From UM-FILTER-42-14 sp964586055 (lineage in GTDB: Bacteria; Patescibacteriota; Microgenomatia; UBA1400; PJMF01): DNA of 38,489 nt. A program made the translations under genes and the position numbers. The notes beneath the pieces are model-generated. The model did not search any database, was not told the origin of the DNA, and saw only the letters and a list, made by a program, of their open reading frames with translations. Positions 24,504 through 33,269 of the stretch are shown piece after piece. The stretch spans positions 1 through 38,489 of the forward strand of contig CAZPFX010000008.1 in the NCBI GenBank assembly GCA_964586055.1. Direction: 5' to 3'. Position 1 is the stretch's first letter, and each line of letters begins with the position of its first letter.

Positions 24504-25451
24504 TTAGCTAAACTTCGCCAGTAGTTCTTGAGTTTGTGTAAAAATCGAATCATCATCAAGATGATACTTTTTTAATAACTCTTCTGGTAAACCTGATTCT
24601 CCAAAAGAGTCATTTATACCGATTCGATGGACGATTTTATCAGTTGCAACGCCCGCAGCCATCTCACAAACAGCAGATCCAAGGCCGCCACTCACCTGCT
24701 GGTCCTCCACCGTAATGATCATTTTTGTTTGTGAAAGAGCCTCAAAAATTGCAGTCTTGTCGAGAGGCTTAATCGTGGACATATTTATGACGCGCGCGTG
24801 AATGCCGATCTCAGCCAATTTCCTCGCTGCAGCTAATACGTTAGAAAGTATTGCGCCGGACGAAATAAATGCAACATCGATACCATCCAGTAGTCTGGTT
24901 GACCTACCTATTTGAAAAGTCGACTTCTCGACGGTGATTGGCTCAGTACCATAGCGACTTAACTGAATATAGACAGGTCCCACAAGTTTGGCGGCGCTAT
25001 GAGCAGCTCTTCGGGCTTCTTCAAAGTCGGCTGGCACAATGACGGTCATGTTTGGCAAAACTCGCATTAGGGCTATGTCCTCAAGTGATTGATGAGTTGC
25101 TCCATCTGGACCCGTGGCTAAGCCAGCATGGGAGCTGACCATCTTCACATTCAGATTAGAATAAGCAACGCTGGTGCGAATCACGCCCCAAGAATTGGCA
25201 GGCTGGAACGCAGCATAGCTGGCCGCAAAAGGAATCTTTCCAGCTAAAGCTAGGCCAGCTGCAACTCCAATCATGTTCTGCTCCGCCACGCCAACTTGGA
25301 AAAACCTCTCGGGATATTTGTCGGCAAATGCCTGCATTCTTGTTGATTCGGTTAAATCAGCGCATAAGCCGACGACGTTCGGATTATTAGCTGCGATCTC
25401 TAGAAGTCCAACTCCGAATCCGTCGCGTGTTGATTGTTTTTTTTCACTCAT
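24504..25451 (-). CDS. Transketolase, C-terminal subunit
   Basis: Protein of 315 residues comprising the pyrimidine-binding and C-terminal domains of transketolase. The conserved block QVGVAEQNMIGVAAGLAL contains the glutamate that activates thiamine diphosphate. SSHAGLATGPDGATHQSLEDIALMR is recognisable as the family signature in parts. Together with the upstream gene it forms a two-subunit enzyme of the non-oxidative pentose phosphate pathway. It has an AAGGAG ribosome site and overlaps its partner by 8 bases. A DXS-like or 1-deoxyxylulose role is unlikely given the pairing. Confidence 0.92.
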   Translation of the reverse strand: MSEKKQSTRDGFGVGLLEIAANNPNVVGLCADLTESTRMQAFADKYPERFFQVGVAEQNMIGVAAGLALAGKIPFAASYAAFQPANSWGVIRTSVAYSNLNVKMVSSHAGLATGPDGATHQSLEDIALMRVLPNMTVIVPADFEEARRAAHSAAKLVGPVYIQLSRYGTEPITVEKSTFQIGRSTRLLDGIDVAFISSGAILSNVLAAARKLAEIGIHARVINMSTIKPLDKTAIFEALSQTKMIITVEDQQVSGGLGSAVCEMAAGVATDKIVHRIGINDSFGESGLPEELLKKYHLDDDSIFTQTQELLAKFS

Positions 25452-26292
25452 CTGAGTTCTCCTTGAGTGATCTACTCAGTTCGTCGATTGCAAGCTTAGT
25501 CTCTTCCTCGTTCGGAACTTTCCCGTGCCACTCAAACTTATTCTCTATGAAGGAAACCCCTTTTCCTGGAATTGTATTGCAAATAATTGCGGTCGCCCCT
25601 TCATGAAAGCTCTGAGCTGCTCTAACAGCATCAGTAATTTCCTCAAAATCGTGGCCGTCTATTTCAAGTACTTTCAGACCAAAACTTGAAAGCTTGTTTG
25701 CCAATGACTCAAGTGGCATAACGTCTTCTGTTTGACCTCCAATTTGAATATTATTGCGGTCAATAAAAATAGTTAAATTATTAAGTCGATATTTGGAAAT
25801 TAGCATGTAGCCCTCCCAAACCTGCCCCTCCTGTTGCTCAGCGTCGCTCATTAAACAATAAACTCGGTTGGTTTTAACATCCATTTTTAGTCCAAGTGCT
25901 AGGCCTGCCGCCTGAGAAAGACCTTGTCCAAGTGGGCCACTCGAGCTCTCAATCCCTGGTAAGGAGCCTATGTGTGGATGACCCTGAAGACGTGAATTAA
26001 TTTGCCTCAAGGTGTTCAATTCTGCTTTATCAAAGTAACCTGCTTCAGATAACGTTGCGTATAAGACTGGGTTAATATGTCCATTAGACAGCAAAACATA
26101 ATCTCGTCCAAACCAACCAGGCTCATCTGGTCGATGAATTAACAGAACAAAATAAAGTGCGGTAAAGACATCTGTCATTCCAAGTGCACCAGCAGAATGC
26201 CCACTTCCAGCTTTATTAAGCATCAAAACTATATCTTTTCGTATAGAAGCTGCTATTTTTCGGAGATGGTGAGTCGCATGTGTGGCAAGCAT
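25444..26292 (-). CDS. Transketolase, N-terminal subunit
   Basis: Protein of 282 residues: the pyrophosphate-binding domain of transketolase. GSGHSAGALGMTDVFTALYF near the N-terminus, the GHPHIGSLPGIESSSGPLGQG loop and the thiamine diphosphate motif SDAEQQEGQVWEGYM are present. It is the first gene of the pair; translational coupling to the C-terminal subunit is suggested by the 8-base overlap. A weak TACACT -10 lies 8 bases before the ATG. The gene is divergent from the glucan cluster. Confidence 0.92.
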   Translation of the reverse strand: MLATHATHHLRKIAASIRKDIVLMLNKAGSGHSAGALGMTDVFTALYFVLLIHRPDEPGWFGRDYVLLSNGHINPVLYATLSEAGYFDKAELNTLRQINSRLQGHPHIGSLPGIESSSGPLGQGLSQAAGLALGLKMDVKTNRVYCLMSDAEQQEGQVWEGYMLISKYRLNNLTIFIDRNNIQIGGQTEDVMPLESLANKLSSFGLKVLEIDGHDFEEITDAVRAAQSFHEGATAIICNTIPGKGVSFIENKFEWHGKVPNEEETKLAIDELSRSLKENSDE

Positions 26293-26300
26293 GTGATATC

Positions 26301-26306
26301 AGTGTA
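26301..26306 (-). promoter_or_regulatory. Possible -10 box of the transketolase pair
   Basis: TACACT (four of six consensus bases) ends 8 bases before the ATG at 26292. The spacing matches other first genes here, but the hexamer is weak. Confidence 0.3.
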
Positions 26307-26372
26307 TCCCAAATCACTGACAGATGCACAAGATGAGGCTTGTCATTGGGTGGTATATCTCGTTACACTGGA

Positions 26373-26378
26373 TATAAC
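26373..26378 (+). promoter_or_regulatory. Possible -10 box of the glucan cluster
   Basis: TATAAC ends 21 bases before the ATG at 26400, giving a short leader with a weak GAAAGAA ribosome site. No good -35. Confidence 0.35.
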
Positions 26379-26399
26379 TTAATTTTTCGAAAGAATAGT

Positions 26400-27644
26400 A
26401 TGAGCTCATCTCAATTGGGTGTTTTTATGGTGGGGTGGGAATACCCGCCTCATAACAGCGGTGGCTTAGGAGTTGCCTGTCAAGGCATGACTAAAGCCCT
26501 AAACCAACTCAATAATCACATCTACTTCACACTTCCTTACTCAGTGCCGGGTGGCAGCTCTCATATGGACATCCTCTCTTGTATTACGCCAGGACCCGTT
26601 GGTAGCCTAAGTCGAGGACGAACATCATCAGCACCTTTCTCTCCATACGTTACCGCTACCATAAATCCAATTACCTCATTTCCCCTCGATAAAGCTAAAC
26701 TTACAACTCTTCCTCAATCTGAAATTGAATCTAGAGTTGCGGCTTATACAGATGCTGTGGCCGCGCAGGCTTTCTCACATAGGAAGTCGACCGACATAGT
26801 TCATGCTCATGACTGGATGTCATTCCCGGCTGCGGCAGAAGCATCAAAACAAACAGGAAAACCCTTCATCGCTCATATCCACTCGACCGAATTCGACAGA
26901 GTTCCGAATGGTTCTGGCAGCTCATTTATTATGCAGACCGAGTACGAAGGTTTAATGAACTCAGATAGAATCATTGCTGTTAGCGCCTATACAAAAGAAA
27001 TTCTTGTAGTCAAATATGGTATTCCAAGAGATAAGATCTCTGTCGTCCACAACGGTATTGACTCTCTTTCGGCTGATCGTTTTCTTGATGAGCCATTCGC
27101 TCCAAAGAGACCCGTTATAACCTTCATGGGCCGATTTACCATGCAGAAAGGCACAGAATTCTTCCTAGGGCTTGCGCAAAAAGTCTTAGAACAAATTCCG
27201 AACGCTCTCTTCATCATGGCCGGAGACGGGGATATGTATCATGAGCTTCTATGGAAAACAGCCTCCTCTGGTCTTTCAGCATCAATGCTCTTTTCAGGAT
27301 TTGTTAGAGATACACAAAGAGAAAGACTTCTTGACCGTTCCGATGTCTTCATAATGCCTTCTGTTTCCGAGCCCTTTGGGTTAGTAGCCTTAGAAGCAGC
27401 TCAGAGAAACACGCCAGTGATTGTTTCAAAAAACTCTGGTGTTACTGAAGTGCTACCGAGCGCAATCCAAGCAGATTTCTGGGACACTGATCTTATGGCC
27501 CAGCAAGTTGTTTCGCTGCTTCAAGATTCTCAACAAACTCAAAGCGCGATTAATAACCAACATCAAGACCTCGGCTCAATCACTTGGCCAAAAGCAGCTC
27601 AGAGAATTAACCAGGTTTATAGAGATGTCTTTCTTGGGGCTTAA
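26400..27644 (+). CDS. GT4 glycosyltransferase, glycogen/starch-synthase-like
   Basis: Protein of 414 residues with a two-domain GT-B fold. The N-terminus MVGWEYPPHNSGGLGVACQG resembles the nucleotide-sugar-binding loop of glycogen/starch synthases, and IVHAHDWMSFPAA is the matching conserved block. The C-terminal domain has VITFMGRFTMQKGTEFF and the E-x7-E retaining motif EPFGLVALEAA. The open frame extends 20 codons upstream, but the ATG at 26400 starts just before the conserved strand. It begins a same-strand run with GH57, GH15 and a sugar kinase, so it probably makes or extends an intracellular alpha-glucan. Another retaining GT4 activity is possible. Confidence 0.85.
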   Translation: MSSSQLGVFMVGWEYPPHNSGGLGVACQGMTKALNQLNNHIYFTLPYSVPGGSSHMDILSCITPGPVGSLSRGRTSSAPFSPYVTATINPITSFPLDKAKLTTLPQSEIESRVAAYTDAVAAQAFSHRKSTDIVHAHDWMSFPAAAEASKQTGKPFIAHIHSTEFDRVPNGSGSSFIMQTEYEGLMNSDRIIAVSAYTKEILVVKYGIPRDKISVVHNGIDSLSADRFLDEPFAPKRPVITFMGRFTMQKGTEFFLGLAQKVLEQIPNALFIMAGDGDMYHELLWKTASSGLSASMLFSGFVRDTQRERLLDRSDVFIMPSVSEPFGLVALEAAQRNTPVIVSKNSGVTEVLPSAIQADFWDTDLMAQQVVSLLQDSQQTQSAINNQHQDLGSITWPKAAQRINQVYRDVFLGA

Positions 27645-27657
27645 ATAGTCATTATTT

Positions 27658-28887
27658 ATGGCTAAGATTTGTATCTACTTCCAGCTACACCAACCGAGAA
27701 GATTAGCTAATTTTTCTATTTTTGATTTAGGAGACAACAATACTAAGTATGTCTCAAGCTCTGAGAATGATACCAATGAGGAAGTGTTCCATAAGGTTTC
27801 GTCTAAGTCGTATCTTCCGATGCTGAAGCTACTGAAGACTCTGCTTAGAAAGCATCCAGACTTCTTTTTTTCATTGTCAATTAGTGGCCTTTTTTTAGAG
27901 CAAGCACAACAATGGGAGCCAGAAGTAATTTCTCTCCTCCAAGAAATAGTTTTGACTGGCCAAGTCGAAATTTTTAGCGAAACTTATTATCATTCTCTGG
28001 CCAGTATCTATTCTCCGAGTGAGTTTAAGGCCCAAGTTATGAAGCATCAGAGAGCCATGCAGGATTATTTTGGTGTTATCCCGACAACTTTTAGAAATAC
28101 TGAGCTCATCTACTCAAATGCGATCGCAGAACAAGTGGCCGAACTCGGATTCGCTGGAACTCTGACAGAGGCCGTCCCTCGCTATTTGGGAGAAAGACCA
28201 AAAACTGTTCTTTATGAAAGTAATTCTCAGACAAAAATTCCAGTGCTCCTGAAGCACGCGGAGCTTTCTGACGACGTCGCTTTTAGATTTTCAGATAAGA
28301 GTTGGGCAGAGCATCCTCTGACTGTTGAAAAATATCTTAATTGGATGGATAAATACTACGAGAGCGACTTAATTAATCTTTTCATGGATTTTGAGACTTT
28401 TGGTGAACATCAGTGGGAAGATACTGGTATTTTTGAGTTTTTCACTGAGTTTGTTTCCCAGTCTCAGAAAATGCATCAGTTCGTTTTGCCTCGGGAAATT
28501 TTCTCTGAGCAAGCGCTAGCGGAAAATCAAAATCTTGACACTTACGATGTCCCCGTCCCAATTTCTTGGGCAGATGTTGATCGAGATTTAACAGCCTGGA
28601 TCGATAATCCACTTCAGCAAGATTCGCTTCGCATTCTTTACAGTTTAGAGAAAGATATTTTAAACTTAAAAGACGAGAATCTTTTAAAACAATGGCGATA
28701 TCTTCAAACTAGCGACCATTTTTATTATATGTGTACTAAGTGGTCAAATGATGGAGACGTTCACGCATACTTCAGTCCTTTCGAATCTCCCTACGAAGCA
28801 TACCGACGTTACAGTATCGTTCTATCTGATATTAAGGCAAAAGTTCATCAGGCGCTTGATCACAAACCTCTGAAACTGCTACACTAA
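27658..28887 (+). CDS. GH57 family alpha-amylase/glucanotransferase
   Basis: Protein of 409 residues. The GH57 motifs are in order: HQP (residues 11-13), GQVEIFSETYYHSL, the putative nucleophile Glu149 in FRNTELIY, and the putative acid Asp244 in LFMDFETFGEHQW. There is no signal peptide, so it acts inside the cell on alpha-glucans, as hydrolase or transferase. It is shorter than archaeal 4-alpha-glucanotransferases of this family and close to the length of bacterial cytoplasmic amylases. It starts 13 bases after the glycosyltransferase and ends 4 bases before the glucoamylase. Confidence 0.9.
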   Translation: MAKICIYFQLHQPRRLANFSIFDLGDNNTKYVSSSENDTNEEVFHKVSSKSYLPMLKLLKTLLRKHPDFFFSLSISGLFLEQAQQWEPEVISLLQEIVLTGQVEIFSETYYHSLASIYSPSEFKAQVMKHQRAMQDYFGVIPTTFRNTELIYSNAIAEQVAELGFAGTLTEAVPRYLGERPKTVLYESNSQTKIPVLLKHAELSDDVAFRFSDKSWAEHPLTVEKYLNWMDKYYESDLINLFMDFETFGEHQWEDTGIFEFFTEFVSQSQKMHQFVLPREIFSEQALAENQNLDTYDVPVPISWADVDRDLTAWIDNPLQQDSLRILYSLEKDILNLKDENLLKQWRYLQTSDHFYYMCTKWSNDGDVHAYFSPFESPYEAYRRYSIVLSDIKAKVHQALDHKPLKLLH

Positions 28888-28891
28888 ACGA

Positions 28892-30895
28892 ATGGCCCGC
28901 GCACTCACCTTGGGAAATGGATCCTGCCTAGTTTGTCTTGACCGTCACGGTTTCGTGAGGGATTTTTATTATCCATACGTTGGCCTTGAAAATCACGTTT
29001 CAGGTCAAAAGCATCGCATCGGCGTCATGATTAATGACTCATTTTCATGGCTTGATGACGATACTTGGAGCATCTCAATCGGCTATAAACCAGAAACTAT
29101 GGTCGGCTATCTTGTCTGCAAGAACGAAAAGCTTGGTGTCACAGTCTCAATGGAGGATATCGTCTATAATGAAGAGAACATTTTTCTCCGCCAAGTCGAT
29201 ATTTATAATCACCACAAAGAATCGATAGAAGTTAAGCTTTTCTTTCACCAGGTCTTCATGATTGAAGAAAATAAAAAACGAAATACAGCATTTTATGACC
29301 CGACTCACAACGCCATTGTTCACTACAAAGGCAAGCGAGTATTCATAGTCAATGGTCGCACCTCTCAAGGAACAGCCATCGACGACTACTCTGTCGGCGC
29401 TTATCAATACGAAGGCAAAGAAGGAACATTTCGCGATGCTGAGGACGGCAAACTAGGGAAGAACGCCGTCGAACATGGCTCTGTAGATTCAGTGGTTAGA
29501 TTTTGCGGAACCTGCGAGCCCAACGAAAAGACTCGAACATATTACTGGATTTGTGCAGGCAAAAATCTTGACGAGGCATATGCCCTAAATGAACTAGTCA
29601 TGCAGAAAACACCTTCAGCCATGATTCACTCTACTGAATCTTACTGGCACGCCTGGTTAAAAACCCAGCAAACCGATCTCTCTGGTCTAAGCAAAGAACA
29701 AAAGAAACTTTTTGACACCTCTCTTTTTACTTTGCGCTGTCACATGGATAATCGCGGCAGTGTTATCGCCTCTGCAGATAGCGCTATGATCGAGTACGGC
29801 AAAGATGACTACTCATATATGTGGCCGAGAGATGCAGCTTTTATCATTTCCACTATGTGTCAGGCGGGCTATGAGGAGATCACCAAGCCGTTTTTTATCT
29901 TCTGCAAAGATGTCCTTCATCCAGATGGGTATCTTCATCACCGATTTCGCTCAGATGAAAGCTTAGGATCTACATGGCATGCCAGTGCGGCTCAAGACGA
30001 GTGGCTGCATGACAAGGTCCTTCAATTACCAATACAAGAAGACGAGAGTGCTAGTGTGTTATTTGCCCTCTGGAAATACTACGAGACATCGAGGGATCTT
30101 GAGTTCATCGAATCACTATATAAACCTCTGATCGAAAAAGTTGCCAACTTTTTGGTGAATTTTCGCGATAAACAAACAGGCCTACCAATGCCCTCCTATG
30201 ATCTTTGGGAAGAGAAGATTGGAGTGTCAACTTATACTTGTGCCTCCGTCTACGGCGGGCTACAGGCAGCAGCAAAATTCTCAGAACTACTTAATAAGCG
30301 CAATCACATGAGAATCTATAAAAAAGCGGCAGAAGAAATTAGAAAAGCAGCGATTACTCACTTATACAGCGAAAAACAACAGTCATTCATTCGACTGGCT
30401 AGAATCGAAAATGACAAGATTGTTCAAGACGAAACTATCGACGCCAGCTCACTTTTTGGTCTCTGGTATTTCGGCATGCTCGATATGAAACACCCTCTGC
30501 TTCAAAAAACTGCAGACCAAGTTAATAAACGCTTGGTGAATCCTGATGAAGCTGGTGGCTACATTCGCTACGAAAATGATAATTATTTCAAATCTGGAAA
30601 ACTTTCGAATCCTTGGTTCATTACCACTCTCTGGGAAACCCAACGAATGATTTTGCACCCAGACACAGATTTGGTGCAGCTTGATCGAGCCCTGGAAACA
30701 CTGAATTGGGTTATTTCTCACATTTATAATTCTGGAATTCTAGCCGAACAGCTTCATCCAAGGCACGGCGATTCTCTGTCTACTACGCCCTTAGTTTGGA
30801 GTCACTCTGTTTATATTGAAACTGTTCTTGCCTACCTAAAAAGAAAAACCGAACTTAAATCTCCCATTGATCCAAGTCTTATCCATGAGCTATAA
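28892..30895 (+). CDS. GH15 family glucoamylase
   Basis: Protein of 667 residues. An N-terminal beta-sandwich domain (about 1-260) precedes the (alpha/alpha)6 barrel. In the barrel YMWPRDAAFIISTM is the substrate-binding signature, the general acid lies in DLWEEKIG (Glu440/441), and the general base is Glu619 in ILAEQLHPRHG. There is no signal peptide. It would release glucose (beta anomer, by inversion) from the non-reducing ends of glycogen-like chains. Its place between the GH57 enzyme and a sugar kinase supports an intracellular glucan-mobilisation pathway. Trehalase-type GH15 members are an alternative specificity. Confidence 0.92.
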   Translation: MARALTLGNGSCLVCLDRHGFVRDFYYPYVGLENHVSGQKHRIGVMINDSFSWLDDDTWSISIGYKPETMVGYLVCKNEKLGVTVSMEDIVYNEENIFLRQVDIYNHHKESIEVKLFFHQVFMIEENKKRNTAFYDPTHNAIVHYKGKRVFIVNGRTSQGTAIDDYSVGAYQYEGKEGTFRDAEDGKLGKNAVEHGSVDSVVRFCGTCEPNEKTRTYYWICAGKNLDEAYALNELVMQKTPSAMIHSTESYWHAWLKTQQTDLSGLSKEQKKLFDTSLFTLRCHMDNRGSVIASADSAMIEYGKDDYSYMWPRDAAFIISTMCQAGYEEITKPFFIFCKDVLHPDGYLHHRFRSDESLGSTWHASAAQDEWLHDKVLQLPIQEDESASVLFALWKYYETSRDLEFIESLYKPLIEKVANFLVNFRDKQTGLPMPSYDLWEEKIGVSTYTCASVYGGLQAAAKFSELLNKRNHMRIYKKAAEEIRKAAITHLYSEKQQSFIRLARIENDKIVQDETIDASSLFGLWYFGMLDMKHPLLQKTADQVNKRLVNPDEAGGYIRYENDNYFKSGKLSNPWFITTLWETQRMILHPDTDLVQLDRALETLNWVISHIYNSGILAEQLHPRHGDSLSTTPLVWSHSVYIETVLAYLKRKTELKSPIDPSLIHEL

Positions 30896-30907
30896 CGGAG
30901 AACACTT

Positions 30908-31834
30908 ATGAAATATGTCATTGCGATTGACGGTGGTGGTACAAAGACAAATACCATCTGTGCTGATGAAAATGGCACGATAATTGGAACCGGTCTTTCT
31001 GGGCCAACCAACCTCACAAGCACTTCCGTTGGAGCGGCTAGCTTTAATCTTCGCGAAACAATTAGACAAGCAACTGAAACTCTCCCCCCAGACACAACTT
31101 ACGACCAGCTCGTCATGGGACTAGCTGGAATGGATAGCGAAGAAGAGCGACAACTCGCAGAAAATATGTTTGCTGATACGTTTTCTCAGTTCTCTGTCGT
31201 CAATTCTACCCTGGTCAACGATGCTATTATTGCCCTTGAAAACGGCACTGAAAAGCCCAACGCGGTCATAATAATCTCTGGAACAGGCTCTAATTGTTAT
31301 GGCAAAAACTCAGATGGAGTCACTACTAGAACTGGTGGAATGGACTTTCTGTTAACAGACCAAGGCTCTGGATACGCTATTGGTAGACAAGTTTTGCGCG
31401 AGGCCATAAAAAGCCATGATGGTCGAAGATCAAAGTCAATTCTTGAAGAGCTCGTTTCACAACACTTTGGTATTGAGAACTTAGACCAATTAAAGCACAA
31501 GGTCTATAACCCGCTTCTTTCTAAAGTCGAGGTCGGGAAATTAGCAAAAATTTGCACGGCTGCCTACGAACAAAACGACCAAGCTGCTCATGAAATAATT
31601 CACAAAGCAGTCGCTGATTTATTTCTTATGTTAAAAACTGTTATTGAAAAACTCGAGTTAGAAGAGAAAGAGTTTGACTGCATTTTTTCAGGCTCGGTTG
31701 TAAATCTTCCAGTCATTAAAGACCCACTTGTTGAAGAATTAACTCGAACATTCCCAAGCGTGAATATAGTTTTCCCAGAGAATTCTCCCGTCAACGGAGC
31801 CCTTGAAATTGCGTTGGCTAAGCTTAGAGAATAA
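30908..31834 (+). CDS. BadF/BadG-type sugar kinase (NagK-like)
   Basis: Protein of 308 residues of the ASKHA fold. The phosphate-1 motif is IDGGGTKTNTICADENG, followed by GLAGMDSEEE, VNDAIIAL, the adenosine-binding ISGTGSNCYG, and LLTDQGSGYAIGRQ. These match the N-acetylglucosamine kinase/BadF family. A GGAG ribosome site lies ahead of the ATG, 12 bases after the glucoamylase. The position suggests it phosphorylates glucose released from the glucan, but GlcNAc is equally compatible with the motifs. Confidence 0.85.
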   Translation: MKYVIAIDGGGTKTNTICADENGTIIGTGLSGPTNLTSTSVGAASFNLRETIRQATETLPPDTTYDQLVMGLAGMDSEEERQLAENMFADTFSQFSVVNSTLVNDAIIALENGTEKPNAVIIISGTGSNCYGKNSDGVTTRTGGMDFLLTDQGSGYAIGRQVLREAIKSHDGRRSKSILEELVSQHFGIENLDQLKHKVYNPLLSKVEVGKLAKICTAAYEQNDQAAHEIIHKAVADLFLMLKTVIEKLELEEKEFDCIFSGSVVNLPVIKDPLVEELTRTFPSVNIVFPENSPVNGALEIALAKLRE

Positions 31835-31837
31835 ACT

Positions 31838-32143
31838 TTATTTTTTAACTTCTAGTTCCTGGAATTGATTTCTAGAGAACATGACACCAATTACAGCATA
31901 AGTAGCGATATCGATCCACGTCTCTTCCACAGTTTCGTTCGCTGGTGTGTTTCCAGATACAAGTAAGTGCTTAATTCTCTCGACCTTCTCACTGATTCTC
32001 ATAGCGATACCAAGTTCTCCATTAGCAAGAATGTTGCCTTTTCCGTAGTCTTTGTGTTTCTGCAAAAACATCTCAAGAAGCTCAGCATTCACTAGCTCGA
32101 ATGCTGCGTCTAAGGTTTTTGGATCGTGTTTGGGTTTGTTCAT
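31838..32143 (-). CDS. DUF1599 (nucleotide modification-associated) protein
   Basis: Protein of 101 residues. The segment KHKDYGKGNILANGELGIAMR, then ISEKVERIKHLL and ETWIDIATYAVIG, is the pattern of DUF1599, called nucleotide modification-associated domain 1. It is all-alpha and distantly like MazG pyrophosphatases, so a nucleotide-handling role is plausible but unproven. It is convergent with the sugar kinase, 3 bases apart. A weak TACACT -10 ends 7 bases before the ATG. Confidence 0.75.
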   Translation of the reverse strand: MNKPKHDPKTLDAAFELVNAELLEMFLQKHKDYGKGNILANGELGIAMRISEKVERIKHLLVSGNTPANETVEETWIDIATYAVIGVMFSRNQFQELEVKK

Positions 32144-32150
32144 GTTAGAT

Positions 32151-32156
32151 AGTGTA
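32151..32156 (-). promoter_or_regulatory. Possible -10 box of the DUF1599 gene
   Basis: TACACT ends 7 bases before the ATG at 32143. The hexamer is weak; the spacing fits the leaderless pattern of the window. Confidence 0.3.
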
Positions 32157-32194
32157 TCAGTTTGCGGTAGATGCGAGAAGAGCGTGAGTGCTAC

Positions 32195-32223
32195 TTGTAA
32201 TCGACTTATAATCGACTTATAAT
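32195..32223 (+). promoter_or_regulatory. fic promoter inside the repeat array
   Basis: TTGTAA (32195-32200), a 17-base spacer, and a perfect TATAAT (32218-32223). The -10 ends 8 bases before the ATG at 32232. A second TATAAT lies 11 bases upstream (32207-32212). Confidence 0.65.
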
Positions 32224-32230
32224 CGTCTTA
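32198..32230 (+). repeat. Three tandem 11-bp repeats over the fic promoter
   Basis: The unit TAATCGACTTA occurs at 32198-32208 and 32209-32219, and once more with one change (TAATCGTCTTA) at 32220-32230, one base before the start codon. The unit is a near-palindrome around TCGA. The 11-base period places each copy on the same face of the helix, as expected for a cooperative operator. Confidence 0.85.
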
Positions 32231-32231
32231 T

Positions 32232-33269
32232 ATGTTTAAACCTAAATATACAATTTCGAATAATTTGTTGGCAAATATTAAGCGCATTAGCGCTTTGGTT
32301 CAGGAATTAAACACTCGACAATTTACAAAAATTGTCTTGGTAGACCTGGAAATGACTGCTCGTGCTGTTTCAGCTTTCGCATCAACAAGCATCGAAGGAA
32401 ATCCCCTCCCCCTAACTGAGGTGAAAAAGATTCTTAAAAATTTGCCAGTTAACATTCGTGATAGTGAAAGAGAAGTTTTAAATTACAACGAAGCCTTGGA
32501 ATTTTCCAGTAACGTCGTGAGGAATAATCAGGACAATTTAACATTAGACTTAATACTAGAAATTCATAAAAAGGTTGTCACGGGACTACTGCCCAAATAT
32601 GATGTTGGTAAGCTCAGAAAAAAACCAGTAGTTGTTAATAATCCAAAATTAAGGAAAATAGTCTACTTGCCACCAGATGCTCAGGTAGTCGAAACACTCA
32701 TAAAAGACCTAGTAAAATTTGTTTCTGATAATGAAAATACAATAGACTCACTAATTCTTGCGGGTATTTTTCATAAGCAAATGGTAGTCATTCACCCATT
32801 TATGGATGGCAATGGCAGGACTACGAGACTTATAACCAAGATTCTTCTCGCGCGCATGGGTCTTAATACGTTCAATTTATTCAGTTTTGAAAACTACTAC
32901 AATCAGAACATAACAAAATATTTTGAAGAAGTAGGAGAGTATGGAGACTATAACGACCTTGGTCAATCAATTGATTTCACAAGCTGGCTCGAGTACTTTA
33001 CCGGAGGCATAATCGATGAACTGCTTAGAGTAAAGGGTTTACTCCCAACCTCAATTCTCTCAACAGAACAAAGGCTCGAACAACGACACAAAGATCTCGT
33101 GGATTTTGTAAAGAAAAGTGGTTCAATAACAGATAGGGAGTACGCAAAAATAACTTCAAAATCTAAAGCTACAAGATCACTAGATTTCCAAAAACTTACC
33201 TTGCTTGGGCTGCTTGAAAGGAAGGGTGAAGGTCGAGCAACTTATTATGTTCTAAAAGATTTTAGATAA
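32232..33269 (+). CDS. Fic family AMPylase-like protein with wHTH
   Basis: Protein of 345 residues. The catalytic Fic motif is HPFMDGNGRTTRLI (His188), complete for AMP transfer to a target hydroxyl. An N-terminal inhibitory helix carries Ser51-x3-Glu55-Gly56 in STSIEGN, typical of self-inhibited Fic proteins. The C-terminal part (about 275-345: EQRHKDLVDFVKKSGSITDREY and GLLERKGEGRATYYVL) looks like a winged helix-turn-helix. The promoter is covered by three 11-bp repeats, suggesting autoregulation through that domain. There is no partner antitoxin gene next to it. It overlaps the convergent permease gene by 8 bases. The target protein is unknown. Confidence 0.92.
   Translation: MFKPKYTISNNLLANIKRISALVQELNTRQFTKIVLVDLEMTARAVSAFASTSIEGNPLPLTEVKKILKNLPVNIRDSEREVLNYNEALEFSSNVVRNNQDNLTLDLILEIHKKVVTGLLPKYDVGKLRKKPVVVNNPKLRKIVYLPPDAQVVETLIKDLVKFVSDNENTIDSLILAGIFHKQMVVIHPFMDGNGRTTRLITKILLARMGLNTFNLFSFENYYNQNITKYFEEVGEYGDYNDLGQSIDFTSWLEYFTGGIIDELLRVKGLLPTSILSTEQRLEQRHKDLVDFVKKSGSITDREYAKITSKSKATRSLDFQKLTLLGLLERKGEGRATYYVLKDFR

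Noticed and set aside
26340..26399. Extra 20 residues on the glycosyltransferase
   Set aside because: They cover a possible -10 box, lack family similarity and start upstream of the conserved first strand.
31829..31850. AATAAA/TTTATT then T-run after the sugar kinase
   Set aside because: Only about five A-T pairs with a minimal loop; not a convincing terminator, although the T-run may help termination.
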